64,000 nucleotides of DNA from Rhizobium mongolense USDA 1844 (GCF_000419765.1 NZ_ATTQ01000007.1:186001-250000); one strand, 5' to 3'. Shown: positions 10,385-19,942, counted from the first letter of the stretch. Notes: generated from the sequence alone by a model not told the origin. Translations and numbers: made by a program.

Positions 10385-11738
10385 TATTCTCGTCGTCGAT
10401 GATGAGCATGATATTCGCGAGATCGTCTCCGGCATCCTCTCTGATGAAGGACACGAGACGCGTACCGCGCATGACAGCGACAGCGCGCTCGCCGCGATTT
10501 CTGATCGCGCGCCGCGCCTGATTTTCCTGGATATCTGGATGCAGGGCAGCAAACTCGACGGTCTCTCATTGCTGGACGAGATTAAGACGCGCCATCCAGA
10601 CATCCCGGTCGTCATGATTTCGGGCCACGGCAATATCGAAACGGCTGTTTCCGCCATCAAACGCGGCGCCTTCGATTTTATAGAAAAGCCCTTCAAGGCT
10701 GATCGCCTGATCCTGATTGCCGAACGCGCGCTGGAAAACTCGAAGCTGAAGCGGGAGGTATCTGAGCTGAAGCGGCGCGCAGGCGACGCCGTCGAACTGA
10801 TCGGCACTTCGGTCGCGGTCTCGCAGCTTCGCCAGACGATCGAAAAGGTCGCGCCGACCAACAGCCGCATCATGATCTTCGGCGCATCCGGCTCCGGCAA
10901 GGAGCTGGTGGCGCGGATGATCCACAAGAAGTCGGCGCGCGCCAACGGGCCGTTCGTGGCCTTGAACGCTGCGAACATTACGCCGGACCGCATGGAAGTC
11001 GCCCTCTTCGGGACGGAAGGCTCCCCTGGCCAAGCGCGCAAGACCGGGGCGCTGGAAGAGGCCCACCGCGGCATACTCTATCTTGATGAAGTCGGCGAAA
11101 TGCCGCGCGAGACGCAGAACAAGATCCTGCGCGTGCTTGTCGACCAGCAGTTCGAGCGCGTCGGCGGATCGAAGCGCGTCAAGGTGGATGTCCGTATCAT
11201 CTCTTCGACGGCTTACAATCTGGAAAGCCGCATCGCCGAAGGCTGGTTCCGCGAGGATCTTTACCATCGCCTCGCGGTCGTCCCCGTTCGCGTACCGGCA
11301 TTAGCGGAGCGTCGGGAGGATATCCCATTCCTTGTCGATCAGTTGATGCGTCAGATTTCCGAGCAGGCGGGCATCCGCCTGCGCCGTATCGGCGACGATG
11401 CAATGGCGGTGCTGCAGGCTCATGACTGGCCGGGCAACATCCGCCAGCTGCGCAACAATATCGAACGTCTGATGATCCTTGCACGCTCGGATGGCCCGGA
11501 TGCACCGATCACAGCCGACATGCTGCCGACGGACCTCGGCGACATGCTGCCCAAGGTGTCTGCCAAGAACGACTACCACATCATGACGCTTCCGCTGCGC
11601 GAAGCCCGCGAGATGTTCGAGAAGGATTATCTGATCGCGCAGATCAACCGTTTTGGCGGCAATATCTCGCGCACCGCGGAATTCGTCGGGATGGAGCGCT
11701 CGGCGCTTCACCGTAAGCTGAAGTCGCTCGGCGTCTGA
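10374..11738 (+). CDS. ntrX: response regulator NtrX
   Basis: Receiver with D53 (IFLDIWMQ), an AAA+ domain (GASGSGKE, YLDEVGEMP) and a Fis-type C-terminal helix-turn-helix (RTAEFVGMERSALHRKL). The GAFTGA sigma-54 loop is replaced by EGSPGQARKTGAL, as known for the NtrX family, so it probably acts on sigma-70 promoters as activator or repressor. The start at 10374 follows an AAGGA site and overlaps ntrY. A strong terminator follows the gene. Confidence 0.95.
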   Translation: MASDILVVDDEHDIREIVSGILSDEGHETRTAHDSDSALAAISDRAPRLIFLDIWMQGSKLDGLSLLDEIKTRHPDIPVVMISGHGNIETAVSAIKRGAFDFIEKPFKADRLILIAERALENSKLKREVSELKRRAGDAVELIGTSVAVSQLRQTIEKVAPTNSRIMIFGASGSGKELVARMIHKKSARANGPFVALNAANITPDRMEVALFGTEGSPGQARKTGALEEAHRGILYLDEVGEMPRETQNKILRVLVDQQFERVGGSKRVKVDVRIISSTAYNLESRIAEGWFREDLYHRLAVVPVRVPALAERREDIPFLVDQLMRQISEQAGIRLRRIGDDAMAVLQAHDWPGNIRQLRNNIERLMILARSDGPDAPITADMLPTDLGDMLPKVSAKNDYHIMTLPLREAREMFEKDYLIAQINRFGGNISRTAEFVGMERSALHRKLKSLGV

Positions 11739-11743
11739 TTGCT

Positions 11744-11769
11744 CCGGCGCAGTTTTCTGCGCCGGTTTC
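11744..11769 (+). terminator. terminator after ntrX
   Basis: Perfect 9-base stem CCGGCGCAG / CTGCGCCGG with a TTTT loop, followed by TTTCCC, six bases after the ntrX stop. Confidence 0.8.
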
Positions 11770-11799
11770 CCATTTCATTGCCTTAGATCCAGGTTTTCC

Positions 11800-12663
11800 A
11801 TGCCGAGAATTTCCTATGTAAATGGCCGCTACGTGCCGCACGCCGATGCGATGGTCCATATCGAAGACCGAGGCTACCAGTTCGCGGACGGCGTCTACGA
11901 GGTCTGCGAAATACGTCACGGCTACATCGTTGATATCACGCGCCATCTCGATCGCTTGAACCGCTCGCTTGGCGAGTTGCGTATCGCCTGGCCGATGAGC
12001 CGCCAGGCGATGATCCATGTGATTCGTGAAACGGCGCGCCGAAACAAGGTACGCAACGGCCTGTTCTATCTGCAGGTGACGCGCGGCGTGGCGCGCCGCG
12101 ACCATGTCTTTCCGGCCGAAGGCACCAAGCCTTCGCTGGTCATCACGGCCAAAAGCACCGATCCTGCGGTCATCGCGAAGAAAAACGCAAACGGCATCAA
12201 GGCGATCACCGTTCCGGACAATCGCTGGGATCGGGTTGACATCAAGACGGTCGGTCTTCTTTCGAATGCCTTGGTCCGCCAGCAGGCGAAGGAAGCCGGC
12301 GCCCAGGAGGCCATCTATGTCGATGCCAACGGCTGCGTGAAAGAAGGTGCCGCGACCAATGTCTGGATGGTCGACGCCGCCGGCACCTTGATCACGCGCC
12401 CTGCCGAACATGGCATTCTGCGCGGCATCACGCGCACGACACTGATGGATGTCGCGGTGAAGCTTGACCTCAGGATCGCCGAGCGGAACTTCACCGTTGC
12501 CGAAATGCTGGCGGCACGCGAGGTCTTCATCACGGCTGCCACAAGCATTTGTTTTCCCGTCATTTCCATCGACGGGCAGACGATCGCCAACGGTCATCCC
12601 GGTACGATCTCGCAGAATATTCGAGAAGCCTTTTTCGACGTTGCGGAAAAGATTGCGATTTGA
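11800..12663 (+). CDS. D-amino-acid aminotransferase (class IV PLP enzyme)
   Basis: 287-residue fold-type IV aminotransferase converting D-amino acids and 2-oxo acids. The opening GRYVPHADAMVHIEDRGYQF, the lysine K149 in DIKTVGLLSNAL (expected Schiff base) and the phosphate-binding segments EGAATNVW and GILRGITR fit the D-alanine transaminase branch better than branched-chain aminotransferases. The gene sits alone between the ntrX terminator and hfq, an order seen across Rhizobiaceae. Substrate range cannot be read from sequence. Confidence 0.88.
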   Translation: MPRISYVNGRYVPHADAMVHIEDRGYQFADGVYEVCEIRHGYIVDITRHLDRLNRSLGELRIAWPMSRQAMIHVIRETARRNKVRNGLFYLQVTRGVARRDHVFPAEGTKPSLVITAKSTDPAVIAKKNANGIKAITVPDNRWDRVDIKTVGLLSNALVRQQAKEAGAQEAIYVDANGCVKEGAATNVWMVDAAGTLITRPAEHGILRGITRTTLMDVAVKLDLRIAERNFTVAEMLAAREVFITAATSICFPVISIDGQTIANGHPGTISQNIREAFFDVAEKIAI

Positions 12664-12773
12664 TACCAAGATTTGCTGGACGGAAGGGATGAGGGTTACC
12701 ATCCGTCTTTCAGGAGAGGTTGATTAATATTCACCGGCCAGATCAAGCCGGCAATAAAGAAAGAAGCGGCGCG

Positions 12774-13016
12774 ATGGCGGAACGTTCTCAGAATTTGCAG
12801 GACTTATTTCTCAATACTGTTCGCAAACAAAAGATTTCTCTCACAATTTTTCTCATTAACGGCGTAAAGCTCACGGGCGTTGTCACTTCTTTCGACAATT
12901 TCTGCGTTCTTCTTCGCCGTGACGGCCATTCGCAACTCGTGTATAAACACGCGATCTCAACGATCATGCCGGGTCAGCCCATGCAGATGTTCGAGAGCGA
13001 AGAAGCAGCGTCCTAA
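12774..13016 (+). CDS. hfq: RNA chaperone Hfq
   Basis: 80-residue Sm-like hexameric protein that pairs small RNAs with mRNAs; in rhizobia (NrfA) it is also required for nifA expression. Sm1 is seen in [16 protein letters not shown] and Sm2 in YKHAIST, and the proximal-face QNLQDLFLN helix is present. The C-terminal tail is short, as in alphaproteobacteria. The start at 12774 is chosen by family N-terminus [10 protein letters not shown] and an AAAGAAAGAAG purine run upstream. It is followed by hflX with 77 bases between the annotated frames. Confidence 0.97.
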
Positions 13017-13093
13017 CAGGGGCAGCAGTCATTTCGACACGCGATACCAGGAATGATTCCATCATCCCGGAGGCTCAGAGACTTCGGGATGAT

Positions 13094-14419
13094 ATGCGGG
13101 CAACCGTCGTCGTGCCTGTGCTCAAGCAGGCGCGGAGTAGGAGTGCGCCCATCGAAGGAGCTGCGACCCGCTCGCCGGAGAGCCGCCTGGACGAAGCGAC
13201 CGGTCTCGCAGAGGCAATTGATCTGGATGTGGTCAACGGCGCGATCGTACCGATCTCAGAACCGCGTCCGGCCACGCTGCTTGGCACCGGCAAGATCGAG
13301 GAAATCAAGGCGCAGCTCGATGAGCATGATTCCGGCCTGGTGATCGTCGATCACCCCCTGACGCCGGTGCAGCAGCGCAATCTCGAGAAGGAGTGGAATG
13401 CCAAGGTCATCGACCGCACGGGCCTGATCCTGGAAATCTTCGGCCGCCGCGCCTCCACGAAGGAAGGCACGCTGCAGGTCGATCTCGCGCATCTGAATTA
13501 TCAGAAGGGCCGTCTGGTCCGCAGCTGGACCCACCTTGAACGCCAGCGCGGCGGCGGCGGCTTCATGGGCGGCCCGGGCGAAACGCAGATCGAAGCCGAC
13601 CGTCGTCTGCTGCAGGATCGTATCATCAAGCTGGAGCGCGAGCTGGAGCAGGTTGTGCGCACCCGCCAGTTGCACCGGGCCAAGCGCAAGAAGGTGCCGC
13701 ATCCGATCGTGGCACTGGTGGGCTACACCAACGCCGGCAAGTCGACGCTCTTCAACCGCATTACCGGCGCAGGCGTGCTTGCGGAGGACATGCTCTTCGC
13801 CACGCTTGACCCGACGCTTCGCCGCATGAAGCTGCCGCATGGCCGGACCGTCATCCTGTCCGATACGGTCGGCTTCATCTCCGACCTGCCGACGCATCTT
13901 GTCGCCGCCTTCCGCGCAACGCTCGAAGAGGTGCTGGAAGCCGATCTGATCCTCCACGTCCGTGATATGTCGGATGCCGATAATCAGGCGCAGAGCGCAG
14001 ACGTGATGCGCATCCTGAATGATCTCGGTATCGACGATGCCGAAGGCGCACGACGCATCGTCGAAGTCTGGAACAAGATCGACCGTCTCGAACCGGAAAC
14101 GCATGATGCGATGGTGCAGAAGGTTGCAGGCGCCGAAAACGTGGTCGCTGTTTCGGCCATTAGCGGCGAGGGCATCGATCACCTGATGCAGGAAATCAGC
14201 AAGCGCCTTTCCGGGGTGATGACCGCGACGACGATTAAGCTGCCTTTGGGCAAGCTGGCGCTGCTACCCTGGCTTTACGAACATTCGATCGTCGACGGCC
14301 GCGAGGACAATGAAGACGGCACGGTGACGCTCGATGTAAGGCTCGCCGAAAGCGAAGCGGCCGAATTGGAACGGCGCATGGGCGACGGCCCGAAGCCGCA
14401 GAAGGAAGACTGGGAATAG
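13094..14419 (+). CDS. hflX: ribosome-associated GTPase HflX
   Basis: 441-residue GTPase that splits or rescues stalled ribosomes. The N-terminal HflX domain has PRPATLLGTGK and the glycine-rich GGGGFMGGPGETQ; the G domain has G1 GYTNAGKST, G3 DTVGFI and G4 NKID. The first ATG is at 13094, but the frame is open upstream to an ATT at 13031 placed nine bases after an AGGGG ribosome site, so translation may begin there. Downstream of hfq, the usual hfq-hflX pair. Confidence 0.93.
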   Translation: MRATVVVPVLKQARSRSAPIEGAATRSPESRLDEATGLAEAIDLDVVNGAIVPISEPRPATLLGTGKIEEIKAQLDEHDSGLVIVDHPLTPVQQRNLEKEWNAKVIDRTGLILEIFGRRASTKEGTLQVDLAHLNYQKGRLVRSWTHLERQRGGGGFMGGPGETQIEADRRLLQDRIIKLERELEQVVRTRQLHRAKRKKVPHPIVALVGYTNAGKSTLFNRITGAGVLAEDMLFATLDPTLRRMKLPHGRTVILSDTVGFISDLPTHLVAAFRATLEEVLEADLILHVRDMSDADNQAQSADVMRILNDLGIDDAEGARRIVEVWNKIDRLEPETHDAMVQKVAGAENVVAVSAISGEGIDHLMQEISKRLSGVMTATTIKLPLGKLALLPWLYEHSIVDGREDNEDGTVTLDVRLAESEAAELERRMGDGPKPQKEDWE

Positions 14420-14826
14420 CCAGACGCCTGACCGCTGATCACTTCTAAGCAAATTCGAGACCCGGTGTCCGTTGCGGATGAAAAGACGGTTCGGCGCGGA
14501 AGCTGTCGCAGTTTGGTGTCGCCTTGCCTCCTTGCCCTCATCCCTATGCCTGTCGAGGGGATCCAGCGCTCAAGTCCTTGGGTGCAGGAGACACTTCTCT
14601 AGTGGCATGTGAGTCATTCACCCCGCGCACCCGGTAGCTGGCGTCCTGTGAGGAGAGTATGGGATGGACGCTGGTGGCAAAGGGCAGGCATTCAGCGGAT
14701 CCATACCGCAAAGGCGACGTAGGGGAGGTGATCCTTCGAAGCCTGCGGCTTCGCCTTCGCGCAGCTATGCCGAAGGCGGCAGATTCGACGAATGAGCGTC
14801 GACCCTCGACGCTAGCCGCGGAGATG
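14420..14826. repeat. intergenic region with probable rhizobial dispersed repeat
   Basis: No gene is seen in these 407 bases. The part near 14537-14600 (CTCATCCCTATGCCTGTCGA followed by GGGGATCCAGCG) looks like the dispersed intergenic element common in Rhizobiaceae, judged from memory. A second imperfect palindrome, GAAGCCTGCGGCTTCG, lies at 14738-14753. The region separates the convergent hflX and mazG and may carry termination. Confidence 0.4.
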
Positions 14827-15666
14827 TCATTCCCCCGCGACCGCACGCTCGATCGCCTTGGCGGCCTGCCAGATTTCCTCCATGCGCTCCAGCGTTGCCG
14901 CTTCCAGCGTTTCGCCATCTGCTTCAAGTGTTTTCTCGATGTGATTGAATCGCCGCCTGAATTTCGTGTTCGTGCCGCGAAGCGCCTGCTCGGGATCGGC
15001 CTGTACATGCCGGCCGATATTGGCAATGGCGAAGATCAGGTCGCCGAGTTCATCGCTGACCTTCGCGTGATTGCCCTCCTTGAGTGCGGCACGAAGCTCG
15101 CCGATCTCTTCCTCGATCTTGTCGAGGATGGGCTCTGGAGCCGACCAGTCGAAGCCGACCTTTGCGGCGCGTTCCTGTAGTTTCAGCGCTTCTGTGAGCG
15201 CGGGAAAGCTCCGCTGCACGGAACCAAGAAAGCCTGCTTTGAAATCTTCGGAAACGCCGCGCCTTGCGCGCCTTTCGGCACGTTCGTGTTTCTCCGCCTG
15301 CTTGATCTCGTCCCATTGCTTCTTGACGAGTTCCGGCGTGTCGGCATCGGATCGCGCGAAGACATGCGGGTGGCGGCGGATCATCTTGCGCGTGATGGCT
15401 TCGACGACGTCGCCGAAGGTGAATTCGCCGGCTTCCTCGGCCATACGGGCATGGAAAACGACCTGCAGCAGCAGGTCGCCAAGTTCCTCGCAAAGATCGT
15501 CCATGTCGTTGCGTTCGATCGCATCGGAGACCTCGTAGGCTTCCTCGATCGTGTAGGGCTTGATCGTTTCGAAGGTCTGGACGATGTCCCAGGGGCAGCC
15601 GGTTTCGGGATCGCGCAGTGCAGCCATGATCTCGATCAGGTGCGAAATGTCTTTTGAAGCTTCCAT
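14827..15666 (-). CDS. mazG: nucleoside triphosphate pyrophosphohydrolase MazG
   Basis: 279-residue all-alpha NTP pyrophosphatase that removes excess or damaged NTPs. It has two MazG repeats: one with CEELGDLLLQVVFHARM near residue 60 and one with DELGDLIFAIANIGRH near 205, the metal-binding EExxD pattern being clearest in the first. Length is close to E. coli MazG. No toxin gene accompanies it. The deaminase gene lies six bases upstream on the same strand, so the two may be co-transcribed. Confidence 0.94.
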   Translation of the reverse strand: MEASKDISHLIEIMAALRDPETGCPWDIVQTFETIKPYTIEEAYEVSDAIERNDMDDLCEELGDLLLQVVFHARMAEEAGEFTFGDVVEAITRKMIRRHPHVFARSDADTPELVKKQWDEIKQAEKHERAERRARRGVSEDFKAGFLGSVQRSFPALTEALKLQERAAKVGFDWSAPEPILDKIEEEIGELRAALKEGNHAKVSDELGDLIFAIANIGRHVQADPEQALRGTNTKFRRRFNHIEKTLEADGETLEAATLERMEEIWQAAKAIERAVAGE

Positions 15667-15672
15667 GATATC

Positions 15673-16260
15673 TCAGTTCAACGGGATGGCATTGGCGTCT
15701 TTGGACACCTGATAGATGTCGGACAGCGCATCGTAGCGGGCCTTGATGCTGGCGGCCTGCGCTTTGAGATCGGTTTTCAGCTGTTCGTCCTCGGTTTCGA
15801 TGAGGTCGGCGATCGCAAAACTGTTCCAGAACGCGTTGTGGCGGCGGTATCCGCCCGGTTCGAGGCCGAAGACCTCCTTCAGAATCTTCAGATCATGCGG
15901 GATGGCAAAGCTGTCGCGCGAATCCTCATGGCTGAAGAAATAGTAGAAATTATCGAAACCCGCCCAGGTGATCGCCGACATGCACATGCTGCAGGGCTCG
16001 TGCGTCGAGAGAAAGATGAGATCCTTGGTCGAGGGCTTGTCGGAGAGCTCGTAAAAGCGCTTCAATGTGTGGACTTCGCCATGCCATAGCGGATTTTCGA
16101 GTTCGTTGTTCGTTTCCGCGACGACCAGCGCCAGGTCGGATTTTCGCAGGATTGCCGCGCCGAAGACCTTGTTGCCTTCGGAAACGCCGAGTTCCGTGAT
16201 CGGCAGGATATGATTCTCGATGACTTCGAGAAGTCGGGAGGCAATCGTCTTTTCCGGCAT
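15673..16260 (-). CDS. cytidine/deoxycytidylate-deaminase-fold zinc protein
   Basis: 195-residue protein with the zinc signatures HGEVH (near residue 60) and PCSMC (near 88). The usual HAE is HGE here, which keeps the zinc His and catalytic Glu. A C-terminal extension of about 70 residues (from GGYRRHNAFW) is not part of the core fold. The start at 16260 is chosen for its AGGAG ribosome site. The substrate may be a nucleobase or a pterin; the sequence does not decide. It runs with mazG, which would fit a nucleotide-housekeeping role. Confidence 0.8.
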   Translation of the reverse strand: MPEKTIASRLLEVIENHILPITELGVSEGNKVFGAAILRKSDLALVVAETNNELENPLWHGEVHTLKRFYELSDKPSTKDLIFLSTHEPCSMCMSAITWAGFDNFYYFFSHEDSRDSFAIPHDLKILKEVFGLEPGGYRRHNAFWNSFAIADLIETEDEQLKTDLKAQAASIKARYDALSDIYQVSKDANAIPLN

Positions 16261-16509
16261 GGTGTTCTCCTGTTTCTTGCAGTTTACCGATTGCCGCCGA
16301 GAAGCGGAATGCATGATCCCGCCGAATCTGCGCATTTGTCACCAGCTTATGATGCGCTGCAGCAGCATTTTCAAACGACCGGGCGACTTTTCTCAAATCC
16401 TTGAGAAGGCGAGCAAAAGAATACGCGCTCAGCGGAGCTTTCGAATTTCTGTTTCTTCAATCCGTTGACCGTAAAAGGCATAGTCGGCCAACTTCGAAGT
16501 GGAATGATA

Positions 16510-17946
16510 ATGCCGTCCAGCAACGAACAGCTATCGGTGTTTCCCGCATTCTTCCGTGTGGAAGGGCGGATCGCAGCCGTTTTCGGCAATGGAGACGAGG
16601 CCTTCGCAAAGGCGCGCCTGCTGCTGAATACGCGCGCCCGCATTGTTGCTTATACGGACCATCCCGAGGCTGATTATCATTCGTTCCTGATTTCCAATCG
16701 CATCGAAACGGTTCGTGGTGCTTTCTCGCCCGAGCAGGTGGATGGTGCGACGCTTGTTTTTGCTGCAACCGGTAATGCTGCCGAAGATCGCGCGGTCGTG
16801 GAAGCGGCCCGGGCGGTCAGAATTCCGGCCAATGCAGTCGACCAGCCGGACTATTGCGATTTCTTCACCCCCGCTCTCGTCAATCGCGCGCCGGTCGCCG
16901 TTGCGATCGGCACGGAAGGTGCCGGTCCGGTGCTTGCCCAGATGATCCGTGCCCAGGTCGATCAGTTGCTTTCGCCATCGCTCGGCCGCCTGGCCGATCT
17001 TGCGACGAGCTACCGCGGGACCGTCGAACATCTCGTTCCGCGCGGCGTCGCCAGAAGGGTCTTCTGGCGCCGTTTCTTCTCTGGTCGAGTGGCGGACGCC
17101 GTTGCAAACGGCAATCTTCCCGAAGCGCGGCGTGCCGCAAACGGCCTCCTGCGCCCGACGGAAAAGGTTGACGGCCGCGTCTGGCTCGTCGGTGCCGGTC
17201 CTGGAGCCGAAGATCTGCTGACCTTGCGCGCCCAGCGCGTGATGATGGAAGCCGACGTCATCGTTTTCGATGCGCTGGTGCCGCAGGCGATCGTCGATAT
17301 GGGCCGCCGCGATGCCGAGCGCCTTTCGGTCGGCAAGCGCAAGGGTTGCCATTCGAAATCGCAGGAAGAGATCAACGATCTGCTTGTCCAGCTTGGACGC
17401 CAGGGCAAGCGCGTCGTGCGCCTGAAATCCGGCGATCCGCTGGTCTATGGCCGGGCAGGGGAAGAGATGGCGGCGCTGCGTGCCGCGGGCATCGGCTACG
17501 AGGTCGTTCCGGGCATCACTTCCGCTTTCGCCGCCGCGGCCGATTTCGAGCTGCCGCTGACGCTGCGCGGCGTTGCCTCGTCGCTGGTCTTCACGACCGG
17601 GCATGATCTGACCGGCGACGTGCTGCCCGATTGGGCAAGCCTTGCCGTGTCCGGCGCGACGATCGCCGTCTATATGGGACGTACCGTCGCAGCCTCGGTC
17701 TCCGAGCGGCTGATGAGCGCCGGGCTTCCCGCCGAGACGACCGTTGCCGTCGTCGAGAATGCCAGCCGTGCGGACCGTCGCCTACTGCACGGCATTCTGC
17801 GCGATCTTCCCGACTTGCAGCATCGTGACGAGTTGACCGGACCGGTCATGGTCATTATCGGCGATGCTGTCGCAGGCGCCAATTTCGAACTGTCCGAGCC
17901 ACTGGTGCGCCATGAGGCGACCGCGCCGGAATTTGCAAGGAGCTGA
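16510..17946 (+). CDS. cysG: siroheme synthase CysG
   Basis: Makes siroheme for sulfite reductase from uroporphyrinogen III. The N-terminal part (to about residue 200) is the precorrin-2 dehydrogenase/ferrochelatase domain with VFAATGN and NAVDQPDYCDF; the C-terminal part is the SAM methyltransferase with VGAGPGAEDLLTL, RLKSGDPLVYGRAGEE and PGITSAFAAAA. ATG codons at 16504 and 16510 are both possible. The stop is followed three bases later by the DUF2849 gene, opening a four-gene sulfite-reduction operon. Confidence 0.94.
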   Translation: MPSSNEQLSVFPAFFRVEGRIAAVFGNGDEAFAKARLLLNTRARIVAYTDHPEADYHSFLISNRIETVRGAFSPEQVDGATLVFAATGNAAEDRAVVEAARAVRIPANAVDQPDYCDFFTPALVNRAPVAVAIGTEGAGPVLAQMIRAQVDQLLSPSLGRLADLATSYRGTVEHLVPRGVARRVFWRRFFSGRVADAVANGNLPEARRAANGLLRPTEKVDGRVWLVGAGPGAEDLLTLRAQRVMMEADVIVFDALVPQAIVDMGRRDAERLSVGKRKGCHSKSQEEINDLLVQLGRQGKRVVRLKSGDPLVYGRAGEEMAALRAAGIGYEVVPGITSAFAAAADFELPLTLRGVASSLVFTTGHDLTGDVLPDWASLAVSGATIAVYMGRTVAASVSERLMSAGLPAETTVAVVENASRADRRLLHGILRDLPDLQHRDELTGPVMVIIGDAVAGANFELSEPLVRHEATAPEFARS

Positions 17947-17948
17947 AC

Positions 17949-18263
17949 ATGGTCGACAAGGTTCTGACCGCCAACAGGCTGACGGACGGCGTGGCCGTCT
18001 GGCTTGACGCCGGCGGCGAATGGGTAACCTCGCTGCAGGATGCGCTCGTCGCCCGCCATGCCGAGGCCGTGACGGCTCTGGAAGAGATCGGAAAGAAATC
18101 CTATGCCGACAACAAGGTCGTTGACGTTGCCGTCATCGAAGTTCAGGAAACCAACGGAGTTCTATGGCCACTGCGCCTCCGCGAGCGCATCCGCGCCCAG
18201 GGCCCGACCATGGAATATGCGCCGGGCTACAAGCCGGCCGATCCCGAATTCATTGCAGTCTGA
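17949..18263 (+). CDS. DUF2849 protein of the sulfite-reductase operon
   Basis: 104-residue soluble protein, family DUF2849, found almost only between cysG and cysI in alphaproteobacteria. It begins MVDKVLTANRLTDG and ends with YAPGYKPADPEF. No catalytic motif is seen. The genes on both sides (3 and 8 bases away) make a role in siroheme delivery or sulfite reductase assembly likely, but this is inference from position. A GGAG site precedes the start. Confidence 0.85.
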   Translation: MVDKVLTANRLTDGVAVWLDAGGEWVTSLQDALVARHAEAVTALEEIGKKSYADNKVVDVAVIEVQETNGVLWPLRLRERIRAQGPTMEYAPGYKPADPEFIAV

Positions 18264-18271
18264 GGAAGCTG

Positions 18272-19942
18272 ATGTACCGTTACGACGAATTTGACCACGC
18301 CTTTGTCGCCGAGCGCGTCGAGCAGTTTCGCGACCAGGTCCAGCGCCGTCTGTCCGGTGAGCTTGCCGAGGATGCGTTCAAGCCGCTGCGCCTGATGAAC
18401 GGCGTCTATTTGCAGCTCCATGCCTATATGCTGCGCATCGCCATCCCCTACGGCACGCTCTCCTCGCGTCAGATGCGCATGCTCGCCCATATCGCCCGCA
18501 CCTACGACCGCGGCTACGGCCACTTCACGACCCGCCAGAACCTGCAGTTCAACTGGCCGAAACTCTCCGACATGCCGGACGTGCTTGCCGAACTTGCGAC
18601 GGTCGAGATGCATGCCATGCAGACCTCCGGCAACTGCATTCGCAATGTCACGGCGGATCATTTCGCTGGTGCCGCCGCGGACGAAGTCGCCGACCCGCGT
18701 CCCTATGCGGAAATCCTGCGCCAGTGGTCGTCCGTACATCCGGAATTCTCGTTCCTGCCGCGCAAGTTCAAGATCGCCGTCACCGGCGCCGAGCGCGACC
18801 GCGCGGCGATCCAGGTCCACGATATCGGCCTGCATCTGAAGAAGAACGACAAGGGCGAGATCGGCTTTGCCGTTTACGTCGGCGGCGGCCAGGGCCGCAC
18901 GCCAATGGTCGCCAAGCTGATCCGCGACTTCCTGCCGGAAGAGGACCTGCTGTCCTACACGACCGCGATCATGCGCGTTTACAATCTGCACGGCCGCCGC
19001 GACAACAAGTACAAGGCGCGCATCAAGATCCTCGTGCACGAAACCGGTGCCGAGGAACTGGCGCGCCAGGTCGAGGTTGAGTTCGTGCAGCTCAAGGATA
19101 CCGAGCTCAAGCTGCCGGAGAAGGACGTCCAGGCGATCGCCGCCTATTTCGCGCCGCCCGCGCTGCCGGAACGCGCCGAAGGCTGGGAGAACCTTGCCCG
19201 CTGGAAGAAGGCCGATCCGGCATTTGCCCGCTGGGTGCAGCAGAATGTAGCGCCGCACAAGAACCCCGATTACGGCATGGTGACGATCTCGCTGAAGCCG
19301 ATCGGCGGCATCCCGGGTGATGCCTCTGACGCGCAGATGGATGCCGTTGCCGACATCGCCGAGGAATATGCCTTCGACGAAATCCGCGTGAGCCATGAAC
19401 AGAACCTCATCCTGCCGCACGTGGCGCTGGGCGATCTGGAAGCCCTCTATCGCGGCCTGGTCGCGGCTGGTCTGGAAACTGCCAATGCCGGCCTCATCAC
19501 AGATATCATTGCCTGTCCGGGGCTGGACTATTGCGCGCTCGCCAATGCGCGCTCCATTCCGGTTGCGCAGGAGATTTCCAAGCGATTTGGCGATCCGGCG
19601 CGTCAGGCGGAGATCGGCGAACTGAAGATCAAGATCTCAGGCTGCATCAACGCCTGCGGGCATCACCATGTCGGCCATATTGGCCTGCTCGGCGTCGAGA
19701 AGAAGGGTGCCGAACTCTATCAGATCACGCTTGGCGGCTCCGGCGACGAACACACCTCGATCGGCGAGATCATCGGCCGCGGCTTCGAACCGGACAAGGT
19801 GACGGACGCGATCGAGACGATCGTCGATACCTATCTAAGCATCCGCCGGGACCCGTCTGAAACCTTCCTTGCAGCTTATCGCCGCGTCGGTCCGCAGCCT
19901 TTCAAGGATGCGCTCTATGGCGCGGCTGCGGAAGCGGCATAA
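18272..19942 (+). CDS. cysI: sulfite reductase hemoprotein CysI
   Basis: 556-residue siroheme-[4Fe-4S] reductase that reduces sulfite to sulfide. The two ferredoxin-like halves are present: HFTTRQNLQFNWP near residue 87 and the cluster-binding cysteines in ACPGLDYC (C-x5-C) and SGCINACGHHH (C-x3-C). The frame is open upstream, but the ATG at 18272 follows a GAGGAAG site and avoids overlap with the DUF2849 gene. No CysJ flavoprotein is next to it, so the electron donor is elsewhere, perhaps ferredoxin with the reductase encoded at 40.2-41.0 kb. Confidence 0.94.
   Translation: MYRYDEFDHAFVAERVEQFRDQVQRRLSGELAEDAFKPLRLMNGVYLQLHAYMLRIAIPYGTLSSRQMRMLAHIARTYDRGYGHFTTRQNLQFNWPKLSDMPDVLAELATVEMHAMQTSGNCIRNVTADHFAGAAADEVADPRPYAEILRQWSSVHPEFSFLPRKFKIAVTGAERDRAAIQVHDIGLHLKKNDKGEIGFAVYVGGGQGRTPMVAKLIRDFLPEEDLLSYTTAIMRVYNLHGRRDNKYKARIKILVHETGAEELARQVEVEFVQLKDTELKLPEKDVQAIAAYFAPPALPERAEGWENLARWKKADPAFARWVQQNVAPHKNPDYGMVTISLKPIGGIPGDASDAQMDAVADIAEEYAFDEIRVSHEQNLILPHVALGDLEALYRGLVAAGLETANAGLITDIIACPGLDYCALANARSIPVAQEISKRFGDPARQAEIGELKIKISGCINACGHHHVGHIGLLGVEKKGAELYQITLGGSGDEHTSIGEIIGRGFEPDKVTDAIETIVDTYLSIRRDPSETFLAAYRRVGPQPFKDALYGAAAEAA

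Noticed and set aside
14827..15666. MazG as part of a MazEF-type or phage-defence module
   Set aside because: No toxin or defence gene nearby; the two-domain form in core chromosome is the housekeeping enzyme.
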